Below are positions 1-6,676 of a DNA stretch of 64,000 nt, piece after piece (positions within the stretch are counted from its first letter, which is position 1; each line of letters begins with the position of its first letter). The position numbers and the translations under genes are program-made. Source of the stretch: Ruegeria sp. HKCCD8929 (lineage in GTDB: Bacteria > Pseudomonadota > Alphaproteobacteria > Rhodobacterales > Rhodobacteraceae); assembly GCF_013031405.1 (NCBI RefSeq), contig NZ_WPZY01000002.1, forward strand, positions 62,001 through 126,000. Reading direction: 5' to 3'. The notes under the pieces are model-generated. The model did not search any database, had not been told where the DNA came from, and worked only from the letters and a program-made list of their open reading frames with translations.

Positions 1-778
1 GCGAAGTGCTATAGTCGAAAACCGGCTCCGGATACCCCACCTGTGCCAGATAGAGGCCTTGCGGTGGGCAGACAGGACCGCAGGCGGCGCGATCCGCCGC
101 TTCCAGTGCGTCCCGGACGTCGCCCGGCGTCCAGGCGCCTGCGCCGACCCGTTCAAGCGTGCCGACAAAGCTGCGCACCTGATTGTGCAGGAAGGACCGC
201 GCGCGGACGTGGAAATGGATCTCGGGGCCGGAAAAGCCCGCCATCTCTTCCACCCGCAACTCGTCCAGCGTCTTGACCGGGCTGGCGGCTTGACAGATCG
301 ACGAGCGGAAGGTGGTGAAATCATGCCGCCCGATCAGCCTGTCGGCGGCCTCCTGCATCGCTGCCGCGTCCAGCCGGTGACTGATCCGCCAGACCTGTCC
401 CTGATCATGCGTCGCGGGCGCCCTGCGCATCAGGATGCGGAACAGGTATTGACGCTCGACCGCCGAAAACCGCGCGTGCCAGTCCTCGGCGACCTGCGCT
501 GCCGCGACGATGGCCACCGGCTGCGGTTTCAGGTGATAATTCAGCGCCTCGGACAGGCGGAATGGGTCCCAGTCCCTGGCCAGATTGCAATGGGCCACCT
601 GACCCAGCGCATGCACGCCTGCATCGGTCCGCCCGGCCGCCGCGATTGTGTGGGGCCCGGGTTCGAGACGCGCCAGCGCATCCTCGATGGCGCCCTGAAC
701 CGACGGCAGTTCCTTCTGCCGCTGCCAGCCCGCAAAGGGCGCCCCCTGATATTCGACTTTCAATGCATAACGTGGCAT
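1..778 (-). CDS. truA: tRNA pseudouridine(38-40) synthase TruA, 3' end cut by window edge
   Basis: TruA converts uridines 38-40 of the tRNA anticodon arm to pseudouridine. The reading frame starts at the ATG at 778 ([21 protein letters not shown]) and stays open to base 1, about 259 residues. The catalytic block [15 protein letters not shown], with the nucleophilic Asp, is intact near residue 50, and the late motif [13 protein letters not shown] is reached close to the edge. Family members of this group are about 260 residues, so only the last few codons and the stop should be missing. The gene is divergent from the YcjX-like gene, with a hairpin-rich spacer between them. Confidence 0.95.
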   Translation of the reverse strand, partial: MPRYALKVEYQGAPFAGWQRQKELPSVQGAIEDALARLEPGPHTIAAAGRTDAGVHALGQVAHCNLARDWDPFRLSEALNYHLKPQPVAIVAAAQVAEDWHARFSAVERQYLFRILMRRAPATHDQGQVWRISHRLDAAAMQEAADRLIGRHDFTTFRSSICQAASPVKTLDELRVEEMAGFSGPEIHFHVRARSFLHNQVRSFVGTLERVGAGAWTPGDVRDALEAADRAACGPVCPPQGLYLAQVGYPEPVFDYSTS

Positions 779-823
779 GGCGGCGCTGGTATCGCGTGGC
801 TGCCTGCAAGTCCAGCGCTGGAA

Positions 824-950
824 GGGGGCGCTGCCCCCGCCGCGGCAAGCCGCGACTCCCCCGGGATATTTATTAAACAGAAGAAGAAGGGCAGGGCGCC
901 CCTTGCTTCTTCTGTTCACAAATATCCCGGAGCGCGAGGCAGAGCCTCGC
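824..950. repeat. Mosaic of four consecutive hairpins between truA and the ycjX-like gene
   Basis: The 262-bp gap (779-1040) has no credible gene. It contains GGGGGC-GCT-GCCCCC at 824-838, CGCGGC-AA-GCCGCG at 841-854, a long imperfect inverted repeat with arms 861-886 and 906-930 (outer ends CCGGGATATTT and AAATATCCCGG, inner ends ACAGAAGAAG and CTTCTTCTGT), and GCGAGGC-AGA-GCCTCGC at 934-950 followed by AAAAA. The long arms resemble the 33-bp element found at 20909 and 29035. Since the flanking genes are divergent, a terminator role is unlikely; an interspersed non-coding repeat is the better reading. Promoters for both genes must lie in or next to it. Confidence 0.75.
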
Positions 951-1040
951 AAAAAGCCGGGGCTGGCGCATCAGGTGCGTGGAGGCTGGCAAGTTCCTTG
1001 GCCGCTGCCTATCTTGTTGCAAACAATCAGGGGCAGCAGT

Positions 1041-2456
1041 TTGGTCATATCCTCCATCGCCGACACATTGGTGCGCAGCGCCGAAAGCGTGGGCGACACG
1101 ATTTCCGGGGCACTCTTTGAACCCGTGATCCGCCTTGGCGTCACCGGTCTGGCGCGATCCGGCAAGACGGTGTTCATAACCTCGCTGGTGGCCAATCTGC
1201 TCGACCGCGGGCGGATGCCCGGACTGGTTGCGGCGCAGGAGGGGCGGATCGAGGTCGCTTATCTGCAGCCCCAGCCCGACGATACCGTGCCGCGTTTCGA
1301 TTACGAGGCGCATCTGGGGGCGCTGACCGGCACCGCGCCACACTGGCCCGACAGCACCCGCGCGGTCTCGGAGTTGCGCCTGTCGCTCAGGGTGCGGCCC
1401 TCGGGCCTGCTGAGCGGGTTACAGGGGCCGCGCACGGTGCATCTGGACATCGTGGATTATCCGGGCGAGTGGCTGCTGGATCTGGCCTTGCTCGACAAGA
1501 GCTATGATGACTGGTCGAAAGAGGTGCTTGGGCGGATCGCCGGGCGCGAGACCGCGCAGGCGTTCATGGGACGGGTTCGTGAAGTGGACCCGACATCCGC
1601 ACATGACGAGGCGCAGGCGCAGGATCTGGCGAAGAGTTTTGCCGCCTACCTGAAAGCCGCGCGGGCGCAGGGTTATTACGACTGCACCCCGGGCCGGTTC
1701 CTGCTGCCCGGCGATCTGGCCGGGTCGCCCGCGCTGACCTTTGCGCCGATCCCGGTCGAGGCGCCCTCGCGCCGCCGCTCGCTGCATCGCGAGATGGAGC
1801 GGCGGTTCGAGGCCTATAAGTCGCGCGTCGTCAAGCCGTTCTTCCGTGACCACTTCTCGCGCATCGACCGGCAGGTGGTGCTGGTGGATGCGCTGGGCGC
1901 GATCCACAAGGGGCCGAAGGCGGTCGAGGATATGCGCCGGGCGATGGCCGATATTCTCGCGGCGTTCCGACCGGGGCGGAATGCCTGGCTGAGCCAGTTG
2001 TTGCTGGGCAAGCGGGTCGAGAAGATCCTGTTTGCCGCTACCAAGGCCGATCATCTGCACCACCTGCAGCACCCCCGCCTGACCGCGATCATGGAGGCGT
2101 TGACCCGTGAGGCCCGCGACCGGGCCCGTTTTGCCGGGGCGGAAACGGCGGCGCTGTCGCTGGCGGCTTTGCGCGCCACGACCGAAGAGATGCGTGCCCA
2201 TGACGGGCAGGACCTGCCCTGCGTCCGGGGCAGCCTGTTGGAGAGCGGCAAACAGGCGGCTTTTTATCCCGGCACCCTGCCCGAGGACCCGTCGCAGCTG
2301 CTCGGGCCTGCGCGGAACGGGGCGGAGGGGTGGCTGGATGCAGATTACGGTTTCATGGCCTTTGCGCCTGCGTCCCTGACTCTCGCCCCCGGCGATGGCC
2401 CGCCGCATATCCGGCTGGACCGGGCCACCCAGTTTCTGATCGGAGACCGGCTGTGA
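1041..2456 (+). CDS. YcjX-like P-loop GTPase/ATPase (DUF463)
   Basis: A 471-residue P-loop NTPase of the YcjX/DUF463 family, which in enterobacteria belongs to the Psp envelope-stress regulon; its biochemical role is not settled. The Walker A motif GLARSGKT is at residues 36-43, a DYPGE motif follows near residue 145, and a TKAD box (NKxD-like guanine-specificity motif) sits near residue 335. The frame is open further upstream, but that part translates the hairpin repeat, so I chose the TTG at 1041 (product MVISSIADTL), preceded by CAGGGGCAG. The stop overlaps the next gene's GTG (GTGA). With the YcjF-like gene two positions on, this reproduces the known ycjX-ycjF pairing. Confidence 0.85.
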   Translation: MVISSIADTLVRSAESVGDTISGALFEPVIRLGVTGLARSGKTVFITSLVANLLDRGRMPGLVAAQEGRIEVAYLQPQPDDTVPRFDYEAHLGALTGTAPHWPDSTRAVSELRLSLRVRPSGLLSGLQGPRTVHLDIVDYPGEWLLDLALLDKSYDDWSKEVLGRIAGRETAQAFMGRVREVDPTSAHDEAQAQDLAKSFAAYLKAARAQGYYDCTPGRFLLPGDLAGSPALTFAPIPVEAPSRRRSLHREMERRFEAYKSRVVKPFFRDHFSRIDRQVVLVDALGAIHKGPKAVEDMRRAMADILAAFRPGRNAWLSQLLLGKRVEKILFAATKADHLHHLQHPRLTAIMEALTREARDRARFAGAETAALSLAALRATTEEMRAHDGQDLPCVRGSLLESGKQAAFYPGTLPEDPSQLLGPARNGAEGWLDADYGFMAFAPASLTLAPGDGPPHIRLDRATQFLIGDRL

Positions 2457-2896
2457 ACGTCTTGTTGCGCCCCGCCCGCAGTCTGGATGCCGGTGCCACC
2501 GGGGAGATCCTGTACGCCTTCACTCGCGACAACGACTGGATGCCCAAGCTCTATTCGCGGGCCGAGACCATCGCCTTTTGCGGCACGATGATCGACCGGG
2601 GATGGGTGACAGTGGCCGAGAATGGCACGGGTGTCGCCGGGTTTCTGGCGCGCGACGGCGAACATGTCTGCGCGCTGTATCTGGCCGGCCCGGCGCAGGG
2701 GCGCGGGATCGGCAAACGCCTGTTGGACGAGGCCAAGGCCGGGCGTGACCTCCTCCGCCTGCATACCTTTGCCGCCAATACCGGCGCGCGGCGCTTCTAT
2801 CTGCGCGAAGGGTTCCGGGAGGTTGCCCGGGGTGACGGGACGAGTAACGAAGAAAATCTGCCCGACATTGCCTATGTCTGGCGCAAGGAGGACTGA
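2453..2896 (+). CDS. GNAT-family N-acetyltransferase
   Basis: A 147-residue Gcn5-related N-acetyltransferase. The acetyl-CoA pyrophosphate loop QGRGIGKRLL (Q/RxxGxG/A) is visible near residue 82, followed by the typical C-terminal NTGARRFYLREGF segment. The GTG start at 2453 overlaps the stop of the YcjX-like gene as GTGA, which implies translational coupling, and the next gene starts 3 bases after the stop. The substrate cannot be deduced. Its position between ycjX- and ycjF-type genes suggests an envelope-linked target, but that is inference only. Confidence 0.85.
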   Translation: MNVLLRPARSLDAGATGEILYAFTRDNDWMPKLYSRAETIAFCGTMIDRGWVTVAENGTGVAGFLARDGEHVCALYLAGPAQGRGIGKRLLDEAKAGRDLLRLHTFAANTGARRFYLREGFREVARGDGTSNEENLPDIAYVWRKED

Positions 2897-2898
2897 GG

Positions 2899-3891
2899 AT
2901 GGCCAAGGGCCCGGTTCTGATCGACCTCGAAGACGATGACCTGCCAGCCGAAAGCGTGGCCGAGGCGCCGCCGGTGCCCGATGTGGCGCAGCCGCAGGGA
3001 CAGGCGATGCAGGCCGCGGCGCGGGTTGTCACGCACCGGCCATCGGCGTTGGCCAAGTGGTTCTGGGGGCTGGCGCTGGCAGTGGTCGGGGCGGCGGTCT
3101 CGGTCGCGGCGTGGGACTTCGCCACAGCGCTGGTTGCGCGATCGCCAATCCTGGGGTGGACCGTCACCGGCCTGATCGGTGCCTTGGTGCTGGTCGCTCT
3201 GATCATCGCCCTGCGCGAGATTGCCGCCGTGGCCCGCCTGTCGCGCGTGGACGGGTTGCGGCGGGCGGCGGATGAGGCGCTGGCCGCTGAGGATCTGGCG
3301 CAGGCGCGTGCCGTCACCGACCGGTTGACCGCCTTCTACAAGGGCCGGGATGAGACCCGCTGGGGCCGTGAGCGGCTGGCCGAGCGGGCGGGCGAGCAAT
3401 TCGATGCCGCCGCCCTTCTGGCGCTGGCCGAGGATGAACTGCTGGCGCCGCTCGACGCTGCCGCCAGCCGCGAGGTCGAGGCGGCGGCACGGCAGGTGGC
3501 CACCGTCACCGCACTGGTGCCGCTGGCGCTGGCGGATGTGGTGACGGCGCTGACGGCCTCGCTGCGGATGATCCGGCGGGTGGCGGAAATCTATGGCGGG
3601 CGGGCCGGGGTCTTGGGCAGCTGGCGCCTGACCCGGGCGGTGTTCGTGCATCTGGTGGCGACCGGCGCCGTGGCGGTTGGCGATGACCTGCTGGAGCCGG
3701 TTCTGGGCGGCTCGATCCTGAGCAAACTGTCCCGCCGCTTTGGCGAGGGGCTGGTCAACGGCGCGCTCAGCGCGCGGGTCGGCGTGGCGGCGATGGAAGT
3801 GTGCCGCCCGCTGCCATTCTCGAAACGCCACAAACCGTCGACACGGGGCATGGTGAAACGGGCGCTGGCCGGGCTGTTCTCGAAGGGTTGA
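2899..3891 (+). CDS. YcjF-like inner-membrane protein (TIGR01620/DUF697)
   Basis: A 330-residue protein with an acidic, proline-containing N-terminal tail (residues 1-45), two transmembrane helices at about 54-78 and 87-107, and a long helical Ala/Glu-rich cytoplasmic domain ending in a second hydrophobic region. This is the layout of the YcjF/TIGR01620 family, the usual neighbour of YcjX. It follows the acetyltransferase by two bases with AGGAGGACTGAGG just ahead of the ATG, so the three genes form one operon. Function is unknown; involvement in envelope stress is inferred from the enterobacterial Psp context. Confidence 0.82.
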   Translation: MAKGPVLIDLEDDDLPAESVAEAPPVPDVAQPQGQAMQAAARVVTHRPSALAKWFWGLALAVVGAAVSVAAWDFATALVARSPILGWTVTGLIGALVLVALIIALREIAAVARLSRVDGLRRAADEALAAEDLAQARAVTDRLTAFYKGRDETRWGRERLAERAGEQFDAAALLALAEDELLAPLDAAASREVEAAARQVATVTALVPLALADVVTALTASLRMIRRVAEIYGGRAGVLGSWRLTRAVFVHLVATGAVAVGDDLLEPVLGGSILSKLSRRFGEGLVNGALSARVGVAAMEVCRPLPFSKRHKPSTRGMVKRALAGLFSKG

Positions 3892-3950
3892 TCTGACGCA
3901 AGGCCGCCGCCCGCCGCATCGCGCAGGATCGGATGCAGGAGGGTCCAGCC

Positions 3951-4661
3951 ATGACCGATCACGGCCACAGCCAGCAGGAGGTCGCCCGCAGGATCAACGC
4001 CCCGCCCGGGCGCGGAGTGCTGCGCGACGTGGTCTATGGCGGCATCGACGGCTCGGTCACAACCTTTGCCATTGTCGCGGGCGTAGCGGGCGCGGGGCTG
4101 TCGCCCTTTGTCATCGTGGCGCTGGGGCTGGCCAATGTGCTGGCCGACGGGTTTTCCATGGCGGCGGGGAACTATTCGGGCACCAAGGCCGAGCTGGACA
4201 ATATCCGCCGCATCCGTGCCATCGAGGAACGCCACATCGCGCTCTATCCCGAGGGCGAGCGGCGCGAGGTGCGCGAGATCTTGGCGCAGAAGGGGCTCTC
4301 GGGCCCGGTTCTGGAGGAAGCGACCGATGCGATCACCGCCAATCGTGAGAACTGGATCGGTTTGATGCTTGAGGGCGAATATGGGCTGGGCAGTGTCGAT
4401 CCGCATCCGATGAAAGCTGCGACGGCGACTTTTCTGGCCTTTCTGATCGCGGGCATGATCCCCTTGCTTCCGTTTCTGGCGGGGCTCGACGGGGCCTTTG
4501 CGGTCTCGGCCTGGATGACGGCGAGCGTGTTCTTTGCCATCGGCGCGCTGAAAAGCCGCTGGTCGCTGGCGCCTTGGTGGCGGTCCGGCGGCGAGACGCT
4601 GGCGATCGGTGGAGCGGCCGCGGCCATCGCCTATGCGGTCGGGACACTGTTTCATCCGTGA
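3951..4661 (+). CDS. VIT1/CCC1-family membrane metal transporter
   Basis: A 236-residue membrane protein of the VIT1/CCC1 (DUF125) family, which moves Fe2+ or Mn2+ out of the cytosol. Motifs include YGGIDGSVTTFAIVAGVAGA in the first membrane segment, then LGLANVLADGFSMAAGNYSG, a helical metal-binding-like region rich in Glu and Arg (about residues 85-145) and three C-terminal membrane helices. An in-frame ATG at 3933 exists, but the ATG at 3951 has GGAGGG at the right distance and gives the usual family N-terminus. Probably transcribed separately from the upstream trio (59-bp gap). Metal specificity is not readable from sequence. Confidence 0.85.
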   Translation: MTDHGHSQQEVARRINAPPGRGVLRDVVYGGIDGSVTTFAIVAGVAGAGLSPFVIVALGLANVLADGFSMAAGNYSGTKAELDNIRRIRAIEERHIALYPEGERREVREILAQKGLSGPVLEEATDAITANRENWIGLMLEGEYGLGSVDPHPMKAATATFLAFLIAGMIPLLPFLAGLDGAFAVSAWMTASVFFAIGALKSRWSLAPWWRSGGETLAIGGAAAAIAYAVGTLFHP

Positions 4662-4754
4662 GCGGCGAGGATTGTCGCAGAATTCCCGTCCGGTCTGGTC
4701 AGCGGCCCGGTTGCGCGTAGAGTGGCAGCACTTGGTACGGGATACGGGCAAGGC

Positions 4755-6059
4755 ATGACAGCAGCGAAACATGTGTTGGTTCTGGGCGCTTACGGGTTTA
4801 TCGGCGCTTCGGTTGCGCGGGCCTTGGTGGCCGGGGGGCATCGGGTTACGGGGCTTGCGCGCGATGTGCCGATGGCGGGCCGCGTGCTGCCCGGTATCGA
4901 TGTCATTGACGGCGATTTGCGCCAGATGACCGGGACCGGGGCGTGGCGGGCCTATCTCGACACGGTCGACGTCGTGGTGAATTGCGCCGGCGCGCTGCAG
5001 GATGGCCGGCAGGACGATCTTGCGGCGGTCCATCATCACGCCATCGCCGCCTTGGGGCAGGCCTGTGCGCAACGCGGTGTGGCTGTCGTTCAGATCTCGG
5101 CCATCGGGGCGGAACCTTCGGCCAACACCGCCTTCATGCGCACCAAGGCCGAGGGCGATGCGGCCTTGTGCGGGTCTGGCGCGCGGCTGTGGGTGCTCAA
5201 GCCGGGGCTGGTGATCGGGCAGACGGCTTATGGCGGCACCGGGCTCATCCGGATGCTGGCGGCGGTGCCGGTGCTGCAGCCGCTGGCCCTGCCGCGCACC
5301 CCGGTGCAATGTGTGGGTATGGACGATCTGTGCCGGGCGGTTGCCTCGGCGGTGAGCGGGGAACTGCCCGAGGGGACCTATGACCTTGTCGAAGATCAGC
5401 CGCAATCACTGGCCGAGGTGGTGGCCGAGACGCGACGCTGGCTGGGATTCGCCCCGGCGCGGGTAACGGTAGCGGTGCCGCGATGGGCAACGTGGCTGAT
5501 CGGTCGCTGCGCCGATGGGCTTGGCGCGCTGGGCTGGCGCTCGCCGCTGCGCAGCACCGCGCTGACCGTGATGCAGGACGGAGTGCTGGGCGACCCGGAG
5601 CCCTACCGGCAGGCGAGCGGGCAAGGGGTGGCGCCGCTGCCGCAGGTTTATGCGGAGCTGGTTGCGGCGCGCGAACACCGGCTGGCGGCGCGGATGTCGC
5701 TGCTGATGCCGCTGGTGATCGCCATGCTCAGCCTGTTCTGGCTGCTTTCGGGGCTTGTCGGGTTGATCCGGTTGCCGCAGGCCGCTGCGCTTTTGACCGC
5801 GGTGGGCTGGCCGGCGGTAATGGCCGTGGCGAGCGTGATCTTCTGGTCGCTGGTGGATATCGTGCTGGGCGCTGCGGTGCTGTGGCGGCCATGGGCGGCG
5901 CGGGCCTGTCTGGCGCAGATCGCGGTCGCGCTCCTCTATCTGACCGCCGCGACTTGGGCGGTGCCCGCGCTGTGGGCCGACCCGCTGGGGCCGCTGATCA
6001 AGATCCTGCCTGCGCTCATGCTGTCGCTTGTCGCTCATCAGATGCTGGAAAGCCGATGA
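4755..6059 (+). CDS. SDR-family NAD(P)-binding protein fused to a DoxX-like membrane domain
   Basis: A 434-residue fusion. Residues 1-300 form an atypical/extended SDR (NAD-dependent epimerase/dehydratase-like) Rossmann domain with GAYGFIG at 11-17 and VVNCAGALQDG in the middle; the canonical YxxxK pair is not obvious (FMRTKAEGD is at the expected place). Residues from about 310 to the end hold four hydrophobic helices resembling DoxX-like domains. The ATG at 4755 was chosen because it gives the normal Rossmann N-terminus directly; an upstream in-frame ATG at 4722 has no good Shine-Dalgarno. The stop overlaps the next start as ATGA. The substrate is unknown; membrane-bound lipid or quinone chemistry is possible. 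Confidence 0.8.
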   Translation: MTAAKHVLVLGAYGFIGASVARALVAGGHRVTGLARDVPMAGRVLPGIDVIDGDLRQMTGTGAWRAYLDTVDVVVNCAGALQDGRQDDLAAVHHHAIAALGQACAQRGVAVVQISAIGAEPSANTAFMRTKAEGDAALCGSGARLWVLKPGLVIGQTAYGGTGLIRMLAAVPVLQPLALPRTPVQCVGMDDLCRAVASAVSGELPEGTYDLVEDQPQSLAEVVAETRRWLGFAPARVTVAVPRWATWLIGRCADGLGALGWRSPLRSTALTVMQDGVLGDPEPYRQASGQGVAPLPQVYAELVAAREHRLAARMSLLMPLVIAMLSLFWLLSGLVGLIRLPQAAALLTAVGWPAVMAVASVIFWSLVDIVLGAAVLWRPWAARACLAQIAVALLYLTAATWAVPALWADPLGPLIKILPALMLSLVAHQMLESR

Positions 6060-6550
6060 CCGATCCCGACCTGATCCTGCGCTGGCTTCATGTGATCGGC
6101 GCCTGCGTGCTGCTGGGCACCGGTGCGGGCATCGCCTTTTTCATGCTGATGGCGCATCGCAGCCGGAGCGCGCAGATCGTCGCCCATACCGCCGGGATCG
6201 TGGTTCTGGCCGATCTGCTTTTTACCACCACCGCCGTGATCGTTCAGCCGATCACCGGCACGTTGCTGGCCTGGCGGCTGGGGTGGAGCCTGACTGAGGG
6301 CTGGTTGCTCTGGTCGCTCGTGCTTTACATTTTCACCGGCGCGTTTTGGTTGCCGGTGGTGTGGATCCAACTGCGGATGCGGGATCTGGCGCGGGTGGCT
6401 GTGGCTGAGGGCACGGGCCTGCCACCGAGGTATTTCGCTCTGTTTCGCGTGTGGTTTGCCTGTGGGTTCCCGGCTTTTCTCGCGGTGCTGGGGATTATCT
6501 GGCTGATGCTGGCACGACCGGATATTTCGGTCCCGTTTGCAGGTTTCTAA
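6056..6550 (+). CDS. DUF2269 integral membrane protein
   Basis: A 164-residue protein with four predicted membrane helices, starting LILRWLHVIGACVLLGTGAG, the typical opening of DUF2269 proteins with a conserved His in helix 1. Its ATG overlaps the stop of the SDR/DoxX fusion (ATGA), so the two are translationally coupled and probably act together. No catalytic motif is visible. The function of the family is not established. Confidence 0.8.
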   Translation: MTDPDLILRWLHVIGACVLLGTGAGIAFFMLMAHRSRSAQIVAHTAGIVVLADLLFTTTAVIVQPITGTLLAWRLGWSLTEGWLLWSLVLYIFTGAFWLPVVWIQLRMRDLARVAVAEGTGLPPRYFALFRVWFACGFPAFLAVLGIIWLMLARPDISVPFAGF

Positions 6551-6676
6551 CGCGGTGCGCTTGTTGCGCACCTGCCGACGATCTGGTTGATGCCTCAATG
6601 TGCTGTCCGGAATACCGGACTATTTGCCGGTTGCATCAGAAGGTAGCATCGCCGGCGAGTCATCTGGAGGTTACCC

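Noticed and set aside
777-1040. An N-terminal extension of the YcjX-like gene by 88 codons
   Set aside because: The extension translates the hairpin repeat and is not protein-like; the TTG at 1041 gives a good N-terminus.
3591-5405. A 604-codon minus-strand frame across the VIT and SDR genes
   Set aside because: It is the antisense shadow of three plus-strand genes in GC-rich DNA. The product is Arg/Pro/His-rich with no domain.
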